This document shows, piece by piece, positions 8,498-16,455 of a DNA stretch of 42,499 bases. The notes below the pieces were generated by a model, which was given only the letters and a program-made list of their open reading frames with translations, was not told the DNA's origin and made no database searches. The stretch is taken from NCBI RefSeq assembly GCF_019510245.1, contig NZ_JAEKKT010000170.1:1-42499 (forward strand), read 5' to 3'. Position numbers and translations under genes: made by a program. The stretch is from Streptomyces sp. GTDB taxonomy: Bacteria; Actinomycetota; Actinomycetes; Streptomycetales; Streptomycetaceae. Position 1 is the stretch's first letter, and every line of letters starts with the position of its first letter.

Positions 8498-8554
8498 CAG
8501 TGATTCCCGTCGTCCGGCTTGCCGGTCCGCGTCTGTCCGCTGGACAGCTTCAGT

Positions 8555-8586
8555 TCGAAAACGTACTTTCGACAATACGTTTTCGA
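8555..8586. promoter_or_regulatory. TetR operator, 11-bp perfect inverted repeat
   Basis: TCGAAAACGTA at 8555-8565 and TACGTTTTCGA at 8576-8586 are perfect complements separated by 10 bp. The AT-rich arms stand out in this GC-rich DNA and sit directly upstream of the TetR gene, the expected place for an autorepression site. Confidence 0.75.
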
Positions 8587-9299
8587 TAACCTGGAATCAA
8601 GTCCGCCGCGAAGCGCATCCTGCACGGCGGTCTTGCCACCGTCCGGGAGGGCCAAGTGACCGGCGGAAGTTACCGGCCCCCGTGTAGTGCTTGGGGTCAA
8701 CCGTGGACTGGGTGATGGGACGGTAGAAGGTGTCATCCGGCACATAGGCCGTCCAGGGTGTCCGGTTGTCGGCGTCGGTCGCGCTCTCTGGTCGACACCA
8801 GCGACCTCGGCCAGAACCTGCTCGCCCCGTGGCAACCCGCCGTACTCGGCCTCGTCGCAGTGACCGCGCGCCGGAACGACGGCACACCAGCCAGTGGGAG
8901 TGTGCGGGAGTCGGCAGCCGATCCGCTGATGGCACTGGCCCTGACCAGCCCGGCGTCACCAGCCTCTCGATGTCCGCTCCTGCACTACCCGCGGTACGCC
9001 ACGCTCTGCGCCGGGCCTTTACTGACGTGGAAGCAGTGGCTCGGCGCATCGCCGTGTGCAGGTTGAGAGGTCACGCGGATAGGCGCATTTGGGGGATACC
9101 GGCACCAGAACGGGCACGCACCACAGGCGCTGGCCCTCGCGGTCCGGTGATCGTGCAGTTGCGACGCTCTGTGATCAAAGGGGAGATCTGGGTCCGTGCT
9201 GTCGTCATGGCTGACTGAGTCACTGTCGGTCAGTACCGGCAGGGGAGTCGGCTCCGCGCGGTGCGGCCGGAGCTGCCGTCGGGGCGGTGCAGCAGGGAG
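8587..9299. other. Long stretch without a supported gene
   Basis: No frame on either strand shows a recognisable domain. Part of it (about 9070-9299) probably once held the rest of the truncated carboxymuconolactone decarboxylase-like gene at 9300-9374, but no further homology could be followed in any frame. Confidence 0.4.
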
Positions 9300-9374
9300 A
9301 GGGCACCGACTTCCGAGGGTCTTGTAGGCGGCCGGGTGCTGCTTGCCGATGTTGACGCGCTGAGGGTCGGTCAT
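9300..9374 (-). pseudogene. Carboxymuconolactone decarboxylase (AhpD-like), N-terminal scrap
   Basis: ATG 9374, preceded by AAGGAA, opens MTDPQRVNIGKQHPAAYKTL. This is the stereotyped start of AhpD-like carboxymuconolactone decarboxylase family proteins (usually followed by a CxxC peroxidase site, not found here). Recognisable sequence stops after about 22 codons. Its place downstream of an ECF41 sigma gene, oxidoreductase and cupin matches the enzymes typically linked to ECF41 factors. Confidence 0.6.
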
Positions 9375-9498
9375 GATTCCTTCGATTCGTCTGGGTGGCC
9401 TGCGCCGTGCACTTGGCGTGCGTGGAGGTGGCCGGTCGGGTGTGTTTGGCAGGGGCCGAGTGGTGGGCGGGGCGGTGCCGCCCGCTGCGTACCCCCTA

Positions 9499-9981
9499 CT
9501 ACGACGCCGGGTCGTCGACCTTGAGCTTTTCTCCGGTGGTGGAGACGAACACGACCAGGAGCTTGGCCCGCCTGGTCGGGCTGGTGTTCTCGGTGAGGAC
9601 GTGGTGGGCACCTGGCGGCTCGACCCAGTTGTCGCCCTGGTGGTAGGTACGCACGGGCTTGCCCTCGAGCTGGCTGCGCACGGTGCCTTCGAGGACGTAG
9701 GCGTAGACGAACGCCTGGCCGTGCCGGTGCGGCAGCGCGCGTGCGTTGGCCGGGAAGTCGACGATCACCGAGGTGAACGTCTTGCCCTTCACCCCCGGAA
9801 GGGCCTGCTGGAGCAGCGGCTTGAGGGTTTCGGTGGGGCGTGTCGATGCCATGGCCGCAGGCGATGCCACGGCCACGGTCGTCCCCTTGGGCTGGGCGGG
9901 TTGGTCCGAGGTCGAGCAGGCCGTGGCCGTAGTCAGCGCGGCGAAGGCCAGCAAGCCACCAGAGATCCGCATTCCCATCAT
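9499..9981 (-). CDS. Secreted cupin-domain lipoprotein
   Basis: 160 residues. The start at 9981 follows CAGGAG. The N-terminus MMGMRISGGLLAFAALTTAT followed by a Cys at residue 22 looks like a lipoprotein signal peptide (weak lipobox, TATAC). The mature part is a single cupin barrel: FTSVIVDFPANARALPHRHG carries the first metal-binding His-x-His motif, and YVLEGTVRSQLEG, YHQGDNWVEPPGAHH the second. Extracytoplasmic cupins of this type are small metal-binding proteins or oxygenases of unclear substrate. Its ribosome binding site lies beside the end of the broken oxidoreductase (stop 9996-9998), so it was the next gene in that transcript and would still be served by the ECF41-type promoter. Confidence 0.82.
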   Translation of the reverse strand: MMGMRISGGLLAFAALTTATACSTSDQPAQPKGTTVAVASPAAMASTRPTETLKPLLQQALPGVKGKTFTSVIVDFPANARALPHRHGQAFVYAYVLEGTVRSQLEGKPVRTYHQGDNWVEPPGAHHVLTENTSPTRRAKLLVVFVSTTGEKLKVDDPAS

Positions 9982-9995
9982 GATCGGTCTCCTGT

Positions 9996-10871
9996 TCAGT
10001 CTTCAGTGACGCGGGTGATCGTCTTGCCCGGGCTGCGCTTGCCCGGGACGAAGGCGGAGGGTGCTTCGGCGAGCGGCCGCACGGCGCCGACGATCGGCTT
10101 GGGACGGCGGTCCCTCAGCAGAAGACCGCTCTCCCGTTCTTGGGCTGGACCTTGGGCGGCACGACGATGCTGACCAGCCAGCCACCGGCCCGGACGAGTG
10201 CGGCCGAGCGGTCGAGGAGGTCGCCGCCCGATCACGTCGAACACGACGTGGCCTCGTCGGCGACCTCCAGCTTCTCGGTCTGCAGGTCGGTGAAGGCGTC
10301 GACGCCGAGTGCGGGTGCCCTGTCCCTGCCCGAGGCCCGGCCGGTGCCGATGACACGGGCGCCGACCTCGCGGGCGAGCTGTACCGCGAACGAGTCGACG
10401 GCGCCCGCGGCACCATGGATCAGGACCGTCTGGCCTGTGGTGAGGCGGCCGTGGTCGAACAGGCCCTGCCAGGCGGTCAGCCCGGAGGTCGGCAGCGCGG
10501 CGGCCACCGTGTGGTCGATGTCCGCCGGCAGCGGAGCGAGGTTGCGGGCCTCCACCGTGGTGTACTCGGCGAGCGCGCCGTTACGGGTCCAGTCGGCCAT
10601 GCCGAACACCCGTTGTCCGACGCGCAGGCCGGTGATGCCGTACCCCCAGCTCCACGACCACACCGGACAGCTCGTGTCCGGGCACGCTCGGCGTCGGGTC
10701 GCGGCCGGTGCGATCGGTCCACGTGGCGGGCCATTCCGGCTCGCCAGGGGTGAAGCCTGCGGCGTGCACCCGCACGACCATGTCGTTCCCGGCCGCATGA
10801 GGGTAGGGCATGTCCGTCAGGGACATGCTGGCAAGGCCAGCGTCACGGTCCAGCACAGTGATGGCTTGCAT
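9996..10871 (-). pseudogene. NADP-dependent MDR oxidoreductase, multiply frameshifted
   Basis: ATG 10871 (AGGAC five bases upstream) begins MQAITVLDRDAGLASMSLTD and continues as a GroES-like fold to HELSGVVVELG. The frame then changes near 10640, resuming with GLRVGQRVFGMADW, VLIHGAAGAVDSFAVQLARE and VIGTGRASGRD. It changes again near 10243 (GDLLDRSAALVRAGGWLVSI) and, after a short deletion near 10120, ends with PIVGAVRPLAEAPSAFVPGK and a TGA at 9996. Three breaks make it non-functional. It is the first gene behind the ECF41-type promoter and so probably the original main target of the sigma factor. Confidence 0.88.
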
Positions 10872-11021
10872 ACAGGTCCTAACTGGGGAGGGGCGACCCG
10901 AGCGCACGGCGCTCGCGCGCAGGGCTCACAGCGGCTGCAGGTGGATGTATGCCGTGCCACATGATCGATCTCACCTGTTCCGGTGCCTTCCTCGTCGCCC
11001 GTTGTGCGTTCTCATCAGGGA

Positions 11022-11048
11022 GACGAGGTGGCCCCTACGTGTGTGACA
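11022..11048 (-). promoter_or_regulatory. ECF41-type promoter (TGTCACA-N16-CGTC)
   Basis: On the minus strand TGTCACA (11048-11042) is followed after exactly 16 bases by CGTC (11025-11022). This is the -35/-10 pair described for ECF41-group sigma factors. It starts 3 bp beyond the stop of the ECF41 sigma gene and points into the oxidoreductase/cupin genes, whose first start codon is about 150 bp downstream. Confidence 0.8.
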
Positions 11049-11050
11049 GC

Positions 11051-11941
11051 TCAGACGCGCACGAGTTTGTCGGGATTGAGCACCCTGCGGTAGGCGGTGA
11101 TCAGACCGTCCGTGATCTGGACCGTGTCGACGGAGTGGACCCGGCCTTCTCGGTGGAACACGAGCGCGAGCTCGCCGCCGACCTCGGCGAAGTCGATACG
11201 GTCCGGGTGCCACTGACGCCCCGTACGCACCATGACTTCGGCGACGCGCTCGCCGCCGTGAACGAGCTTGCGTGCCGCCAAGACCTTGCCGCCGCCGTCG
11301 GTGACGTAGACGGCGTCCGGGTGCAGGAGCCTGACCAGGCCGGCCAGGTCCCCGGCCTCGTAGGCGGCGCGGAAGACCGTGAGGACGCGTTCGCGCTCCG
11401 CCTTCGACGCCTGCGGCGTGGACTGCTTCGCCCTGGCCACCCGCCGTCGTCCCCGCGAGGCGAGCTGCCGGACGCCCGGCACGGAGACGTTCAACACTTC
11501 GGCGATCCGGCCGAACTCAAGGCCGAAGACATCGTGCAGGACGAAGGCCACCCGCTCCGGCGGGCTCAGCTCTTCCATGATCAGGAGCATCGCCGAGCTG
11601 ACGGACTCGTCGACGAGTACCGGCTGCGACGCGTCCGGCCCTGTCAGCAGTGGCTCCGGCAGCCACGGCCCGACATAGGTCTCCCGGCGGAAGCGGGCGC
11701 TCTTGAGAATGTCGTACGACCGTCGCGCGGCCACCGTCACCAGCCAGGCCCGCAGATCACCGATGTCCTGCAGGTCCGCTCCGGCCGCCCGCAGCCACAC
11801 GTCCTGGGTGACATCCTCGGCATCGGCCACAGTCCCCAGCAGCCGGTAGGCCACACCGAAGACCGCTGGTCGGTGCCTCTCCCATTCGGCTCCGAGCGGG
11901 TCCGCCTGCTCAGATCGTCCGGGCCCATGCCCGTCACCCAT
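11051..11941 (-). CDS. sigJ: ECF41-group RNA polymerase sigma factor (SigJ-like)
   Basis: 296 residues. ATG 11941 follows GGAGGAGG. Sigma region 2 is seen as FGVAYRLLGTVADAEDVTQD with WLRAAG and region 4 as LSPPERVAFVLHDVFGLEFG with IAEVLNVSVPGVRQLASRGR. The C-terminal third is a fused SnoaL-like domain. The ECF41 signatures are all present: WLPEPL in the linker, DGGGK in the SnoaL part and NPDKL at the end. In this group the C-terminal domain, not a separate anti-sigma factor, controls activity. The linked genes usually encode carboxymuconolactone decarboxylases, oxidoreductases or epimerases. Here the downstream operon fits but is largely decayed. No ECF41-type motif precedes the sigma gene itself. 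Confidence 0.93.
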   Translation of the reverse strand: MGDGHGPGRSEQADPLGAEWERHRPAVFGVAYRLLGTVADAEDVTQDVWLRAAGADLQDIGDLRAWLVTVAARRSYDILKSARFRRETYVGPWLPEPLLTGPDASQPVLVDESVSSAMLLIMEELSPPERVAFVLHDVFGLEFGRIAEVLNVSVPGVRQLASRGRRRVARAKQSTPQASKAERERVLTVFRAAYEAGDLAGLVRLLHPDAVYVTDGGGKVLAARKLVHGGERVAEVMVRTGRQWHPDRIDFAEVGGELALVFHREGRVHSVDTVQITDGLITAYRRVLNPDKLVRV

Positions 11942-12097
11942 ACAACCTCCTCCAGCTTGCAGATGCAGCGCAACTGTTTCGATCTCGGGATCTTCGAAGA
12001 CAGCTCAGCAGAAGCGAGCCGAGCCGCTCCGACACGGCAGCCGCAAGTCCTGATCAAGCCGCTTCGGGGATGGTGCTGGTACGGCGTGCGGGCGCGC

Positions 12098-13372
12098 TCA
12101 GCAACGGGACCGTTCGCTGCGAGGTCGGCTTTCCCGGCCCGTGCGTATCGGATCGCTGGTGGGCCTGTGAGCATGTGATCGTCCGGCGTGCAGGGCCGCA
12201 CCCAAGGACAGCGTCCCGACGAAGCCGACGTACAGGTAGCCCGTGGCTTCCAGCCCCCATGAGGGCGCCGCGAGCCCGGCCGCGAGGGCCGGAAGACTCA
12301 AGGCCGCATAGCTGATCACGTAGACGGCCGAAAAGACCTCCGACCGCGACTTCGCGGTAGTGACCGCGCTGATGGCACGGAGGTTGCCGTTGAACGTCAG
12401 GCCGACGCCCAGCCCTGCGACGACCGATCCGCCCACGTATACGGCCGGCGAAGCGACAGCGATGGCCACCGCCAGCCCGGACGCACCCAGAGTCAGGAGA
12501 ACCGCGCCCAGCAAAGTGGCGAGCCGAGCCGCATGCCGAACGGACCACAACCCGCCCACGCTGTTGGCTACAAACAGCGCCGCGATGCTGAGCCCGCCCG
12601 CAGCGCCGGACCGCACATGCAGGACATTGCTCACCAGGGACGGAGTGAGCGCGAGGAACAGACCCGTGACGGACCATGCCGCGACCAGGGCAGGAATGGA
12701 GGCGAAGAACTCCGGCCGGGCTTCCCGAGGAACCCGGACTCTGGGTCGCAACGACGCCAGTCCCACCGCTCGCGGGACGAGTGTCTCAGGGATCGTGAGG
12801 ACGACCGCGGCCAGAACGACGAAGGTCAGCGTCAGGAAAGGAAAGACATACGCATCGGGGCGTGAGGTCGACTGAACCAGCAGCCCCACCACTCCGGCGC
12901 CGGTGGCCATGCCGATACTCGTGCCCACCGCTGTCGTCGTGGGCCCCAGATGCGGATGTCTCTTGGGTGAGAGTTCGACCAGTCCGGCGGCAAGAGCGCC
13001 CGTGGCCGTCCCCGTGGCGATGCCCTGCACCACCCGGGCGATCAGGAGGGCGACGACGCCGTCGGCCGTCCAGAAGACCGCCGTGCTGGTAGCCGCCACC
13101 AGAAGGGCGGCGACCAGCACCGGGCGGCGACCCAGCTGGTCGCTCAGCGGTCCGACCGTCAGCAGGGCGCCGAGCAGACCCACGACATACACGGCGAAGA
13201 TCACAGTCAGCATCGTGACCGACAGGCCCCAACGTTCCCGGTACAGCGGGTAGATCGGTGACGGTGCGCTTGCCGTGGCCATCATCACCACATTGGCGCA
13301 GGCCAGCACGGCGAAGGCCGCACCTCGCCCGAGACGACGCTCGTCGCGAGGGCCACTCACACGTCTCATCAC
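12098..13372 (-). CDS. MFS transporter
   Basis: 424 residues with about 12 hydrophobic segments, the normal size for a drug:H+ antiporter-like major facilitator. TM1 is AAFAVLACANVVMMATASA. Motif A is seen as GPLSDQLGRRP between TM2 and TM3. A long basic loop (about residues 210-225) separates the two six-helix halves. The last 30 residues are Arg-rich and hydrophilic. The start is GTG 13372 or ATG 13369; no strong ribosome binding site precedes either. It begins 17 bp after the HD-domain gene stops, so it is almost certainly translated from the same transcript. Probably an exporter; substrate unknown. Confidence 0.88.
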   Translation of the reverse strand: MMRRVSGPRDERRLGRGAAFAVLACANVVMMATASAPSPIYPLYRERWGLSVTMLTVIFAVYVVGLLGALLTVGPLSDQLGRRPVLVAALLVAATSTAVFWTADGVVALLIARVVQGIATGTATGALAAGLVELSPKRHPHLGPTTTAVGTSIGMATGAGVVGLLVQSTSRPDAYVFPFLTLTFVVLAAVVLTIPETLVPRAVGLASLRPRVRVPREARPEFFASIPALVAAWSVTGLFLALTPSLVSNVLHVRSGAAGGLSIAALFVANSVGGLWSVRHAARLATLLGAVLLTLGASGLAVAIAVASPAVYVGGSVVAGLGVGLTFNGNLRAISAVTTAKSRSEVFSAVYVISYAALSLPALAAGLAAPSWGLEATGYLYVGFVGTLSLGAALHAGRSHAHRPTSDPIRTGRESRPRSERSRC

Positions 13373-13389
13373 GTTTTATGGCGCCTTGA

Positions 13390-14028
13390 TCAGCTCGGCC
13401 AGGGAGCGCCCATGATGCGCTCGACCGTGGTTGTGCGCTGGAAGCCGGGAATGAAATGCTCCAGCACATCCGAATTCACGGTTCCGTTCGTGGTCTCCGG
13501 GCGGTGCTTGAGTCCGTCGACGAAGGCCTGCAAAAACTCGTTCTTGAAGTCACCCCGCGGATGGACGGCGGTGATCTCGTCCACCTGGCTGTGGTCCAGC
13601 TCGTTCAGGCCCAGTCCGAGCACGTCGGTCAGAACCCCCAGATTCGTGATGGCGATCTCCGGGCCCATCCGCCCGGGAATTCCCGGGGTCGTGTGCAGCG
13701 CGATCGCCGTCCACACCACGTCGGCGGCCGTGGCCGGGAAACCGCGGCCGAGCATGAACGTGCGTGCGTGGTCGGCTCCATCGACCTCGAAACGCTGCTC
13801 CACGTCGGAAAACGGCGTCAAGAGGCCGGTGTCGTGAAACATGGCGGCCAGGTAGAGAAGCTCCGGGTCGGGCTCCAGGCCGAGCCTGTGAGCATGCATC
13901 GCGCCGAAGACGAAAACGCGCCGGGAGTGGTGGTAGATGAGGGGGCTGGTCATCTCCTGCATGAGGCGGGTGGCCTCGGCGGCTGCCGCCGTTTCAGGAA
14001 TCTCCACCCCCGCGATGATCTCGCTCAT
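13390..14028 (-). CDS. HD-domain hydrolase (cyanamide-hydratase-like)
   Basis: 212 residues. ATG 14028 (MSEIIAGVEIPETAAAAEAT) was chosen because GGAAGGAG precedes it at suitable spacing and homology starts there. The metal-binding HD motif is present: H in YHHSRRVFVFG, the HD pair in AAMFHDTGLL, and a distal VDGADHARTFML. The layout and length resemble the fungal-type cyanamide hydratase/HD superfamily branch, but substrate cannot be predicted. First gene of a leftward pair with the MFS transporter, divergent from the GlxA-type regulator 137 bp away, which is the likely controller. Confidence 0.85.
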   Translation of the reverse strand: MSEIIAGVEIPETAAAAEATRLMQEMTSPLIYHHSRRVFVFGAMHAHRLGLEPDPELLYLAAMFHDTGLLTPFSDVEQRFEVDGADHARTFMLGRGFPATAADVVWTAIALHTTPGIPGRMGPEIAITNLGVLTDVLGLGLNELDHSQVDEITAVHPRGDFKNEFLQAFVDGLKHRPETTNGTVNSDVLEHFIPGFQRTTTVERIMGAPWPS

Positions 14029-14165
14029 GACCTCTGCTCCTTCCGATATCGGTGTGTTACGAATGGACGGTGCGTTCGTCTTCCACAGTGCCAACCACCC
14101 GGCGTCCGGCGCTCCCTCGGTCCGGCCATGAGTCACCCGAATCCGGACAGGGGGGCAGCGGGACT

Positions 14166-15143
14166 GTGGGCTCCGCCGCGCATCGGGTGGCGATCCTCGT
14201 CTACGACGGGGTCAAACTCCTTGACGTCGTCGGCCCCGCGGAGGTGTTCGGGGAAGCGAACCGGCTCGGTGCCGACTACACGATCGCGCTGGTCTCACCG
14301 ACCGGTGCCGATGTCACCTCGTCCATCGGGATCCGCATCGCGGTCGACGCCGCCGCCACGGAGCCTGCTCCTGACACGTTCCTGGTGGCCGGCGCAGACC
14401 TCTACCCGCGCACACCTGTGCCCCGTGATCTGGTCGAGGCCACGCGAACGCTGGCGGTCCGGGCCGCCCGGGTCGCGTCCATCTGCACCGGAGCATTCAT
14501 CCTCGGCGCCGCCGGCCTCCTGGACGGCAAGCGCGCGACCACGCACTGGAAGGTCGCGCACGAGCTCGCCGCCCGCTGCCGGGCCAGCCGCGTCGAACCC
14601 GACGCGATCTACGTCCGTGACGGCACCACCTACACCTCGGCGGGCGTGACCGCCGGCATCGACCTGGCACTGGCACTCGTCGAGGAGGATCACGGCCCTG
14701 ATCTGACCCGCGACGTCGCCCGCGCCCTGGTGGTCTATTTGCAGCGTTCGGGCGGCCAGTCACAATTCTCCGCCTCACTGCAGGGACCGCCGCCCCGATC
14801 CCCGGCCCTCCGCAGAATCATCGACGTGATCACGGCGAATCCCGGGGGAAACCACTCACTCGGCGAACTCGCCAAGCACCTCAATGTGAGCCCTCGGCAT
14901 CTCACGCGGCTCTTTCGCGAAGAGCTGTCCACCACGCCGGCCCGGTACGTGGAAATGATCCGGTTCGACATGGCGAAAGCTCTACTCGACCAGGGGCATA
15001 CCGCGACGCAGACGGCGTCCCTTGCCGGATTCCCGAATTACGAGAGTATGCGGAGAGTTTTCGTGAGGGAATTGTCGCTCAGCCCCGCCGCCTATCAGCG
15101 CCGCTTCAGCACAGCGCGCCGAGCCGACGAGGGGCAGCAGTAA
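14166..15143 (+). CDS. GlxA-family regulator (DJ-1/PfpI + AraC HTH)
   Basis: 325 residues from GTG 14166; the frame is open further upstream but homology begins at HRVAILVYDGVKLLDVVGPA. The N-terminal domain (to about residue 190) is a DJ-1/PfpI amidotransferase-like fold with the conserved VASICTGAFILGAAGLLDGK, THW, and YTSAGVTAGIDLALALVE. The C-terminal domain holds two AraC helix-turn-helix motifs: SLGELAKHLNVSPRHLTRLF and TASLAGFPNYESMRRVF. Such proteins activate or repress divergent operons; here the HD-hydrolase/MFS pair is the obvious candidate. Its 3' end overlaps in another frame with a remnant of a different gene. Confidence 0.92.
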   Translation: MGSAAHRVAILVYDGVKLLDVVGPAEVFGEANRLGADYTIALVSPTGADVTSSIGIRIAVDAAATEPAPDTFLVAGADLYPRTPVPRDLVEATRTLAVRAARVASICTGAFILGAAGLLDGKRATTHWKVAHELAARCRASRVEPDAIYVRDGTTYTSAGVTAGIDLALALVEEDHGPDLTRDVARALVVYLQRSGGQSQFSASLQGPPPRSPALRRIIDVITANPGGNHSLGELAKHLNVSPRHLTRLFREELSTTPARYVEMIRFDMAKALLDQGHTATQTASLAGFPNYESMRRVFVRELSLSPAAYQRRFSTARRADEGQQ

Positions 15144-15541
15144 GCCGATATCGGGGCAAGGTCAACGAGCTGCTGCGCGAGGCCGGCATCGAGTACGAAC
15201 TGGTTGCCGAAGGCGAGGACCTCGGGCGCCTGGTCGCCATCACCGACGACGCCCGCAGCGCGCTGGTGCACCGCGCGCTCAGCGACAGCGCCCCCGACAT
15301 CACGACCCGGGTCCGCCACGCGATCGCCCTGTTCCACGGCCGGGACACGACGGTGGAGGGCAAGCGGTCGGCCATCGTCACCCTCGCAGGCATCCTCGAG
15401 GAACGCCGCGCCCTGCTCAAAGGGCGGCTCGGCAAGGATGAGGGGGCACTGTTCGAGATCGCCAACCGCATCTTCTGGTGGTACCTCGGAACGGTGGAGC
15501 TCACCAACCGGCTCATCGCGTCGCGGACCGCTGACAGCTGA
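15130..15541 (+). pseudogene. Hypothetical actinomycete protein, C-terminal fragment
   Basis: In the frame +1 relative to the end of the GlxA-type gene the sequence reads YRGKVNELLREAGIEYELV, EGEDLGRLVAITDDAR, TTRVRHAIALFHGRD, LAGILEERRALLKGRLGKDE and FWWYLGTVELTNRLIA. I recognise this as the C-terminal half of a widespread Streptomyces hypothetical protein. The N-terminal half is missing, and a segment of about 20 residues usually found between FEIAN and the tryptophan-rich end is deleted. Its fusion point inside the last codons of the regulator marks a rearrangement. Function unknown. Confidence 0.65.
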
Positions 15542-15553
15542 CCCTGCGCACCC

Positions 15554-15795
15554 TCACCCGAATTGGTGGTCGAAGCCCTTCAGGACCGGGTCAAGCTCGG
15601 CCGCGGCGCCGCGCGGAGAACACAGGCGGACGCCCGGGCGCTCCGCCGCGTCCGGTGCCTGGTCCAGGGGCAGCGGGGGCGCCCCGTCGGGCGCTTCCTC
15701 ACAGTCGACGGCGTGCGACGACGCCCCGGCCGGGACCGTGACCGCCGCCAGGTTCCTGCAGCACCCAGCCCGTCGGCCGGCGGGGCCCGAGGATC
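15554..15795 (-). pseudogene. Hypothetical protein C-terminal scrap (DUF6233-like?)
   Basis: Read leftwards the sequence gives GWVLQEPGGGHGPGRGVVA and then, after a frame change near 15720, AVDCEEAPDGAPPLPLDQA, AERPGVRLCS and AAAELDPVLKGFDHQFG, ending in TGA at 15554-15556. The pattern resembles the end of small Streptomyces-specific Cys-containing proteins; the DUF6233 comparison is from memory. Probably the leftover of a lost gene. Confidence 0.35.
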
Positions 15796-15884
15796 TCGCG
15801 CACCGTCGACGGCGGCGGCCGGCCGGGTCGTGGACGCGGTACTCGTCGGCCTCGTTCTGTGCGCCCGTGGTCAGGTCGTGCCCG

Positions 15885-16364
15885 TCAGGTCTTGGGTTGG
15901 AGAGTGCTTCCGGGACGGAGTTTGCCGTCCTCGTCCAGATCGTTCAGCACGGCGGTCAGGCCAACGCGCAGCATCTTCCGCCGGACGTGACCCAGGATCT
16001 GGGTCATCAGGAGCCCGCCTGCACCTGTGAAGCCCGTGTGGTCGTAGGTGAAGCGCGTTCCTCTGCCATGGGGTTCGATGCGGTAGGCAACCTCGGTGGT
16101 CTCGCTGCCGCCATGGTCGGTCCACGAGTAGCGCAGCAGCCGGGGCTTGTCCACCTCCAGTACGACGCAGTCGACGATGCCGCTCCAGCCGGGCTTGGGC
16201 TTGGCGATGAACCGGAACCGGGCGCCGACGGTGGTGGTGAATCCTTCTGGGCGTGCCCCGGCCCCGGTGGCTGTCCATAGCGGTATGAGCCGGGGGGTGG
16301 TGACGGCGTGCCAGACCTTGGTGGGGGAGTGCGGGTAGTCGCGGACGATGTGGATGGCGCTCAT
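15885..16364 (-). CDS. SRPBCC (START/AHSA1-type) domain protein
   Basis: 159 residues. ATG 16364 follows GGGAG. It begins MSAIHIVRDYPHSPTKVWHA, the typical first strand and helix of polyketide-cyclase/AHSA1-like folds, and continues with TTPRLIPLWTATGAGARPEG, RFRFIAKPKPGWSGIVDCVV and LLRYSWTDH. The fold binds hydrophobic ligands in a helix-grip pocket; no catalytic residues can be assigned. It is divergent from a TetR-family gene with a 91-bp spacer whose centre is a palindrome, so the TetR product probably represses it. Confidence 0.85.
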   Translation of the reverse strand: MSAIHIVRDYPHSPTKVWHAVTTPRLIPLWTATGAGARPEGFTTTVGARFRFIAKPKPGWSGIVDCVVLEVDKPRLLRYSWTDHGGSETTEVAYRIEPHGRGTRFTYDHTGFTGAGGLLMTQILGHVRRKMLRVGLTAVLNDLDEDGKLRPGSTLQPKT

Positions 16365-16402
16365 GGGGCTCCCGAAACGATCAAGCAGCGAAATGTACAG
16401 TC

Positions 16403-16418
16403 ACTGAAAATTTACAGT
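16403..16418. promoter_or_regulatory. Candidate TetR operator between SRPBCC and tetR genes
   Basis: ACTGAAAATTTACAGT is palindromic apart from one symmetrical base pair. It lies 38 bp from each of the two divergent start codons, that is, exactly midway, where one repressor could control both promoters. Extra ACAGT/CAGT half-sites occur just to either side. Confidence 0.65.
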
Positions 16419-16455
16419 AGCAGTAAGTGTATTGCTGCTGCACTACTCTGTCGCC

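Noticed and set aside
8597..9049. Minus-strand frame containing TPWTAYVPDDTFYRPITQ
   Set aside because: A short stretch looks protein-like, but no family could be recognised and the rest is low-complexity; not enough to call a gene.
9373..10173. Plus-strand frame across the cupin gene
   Set aside because: The minus strand has signal peptide, cupin motifs and ribosome binding site; the plus-strand product is low-complexity.
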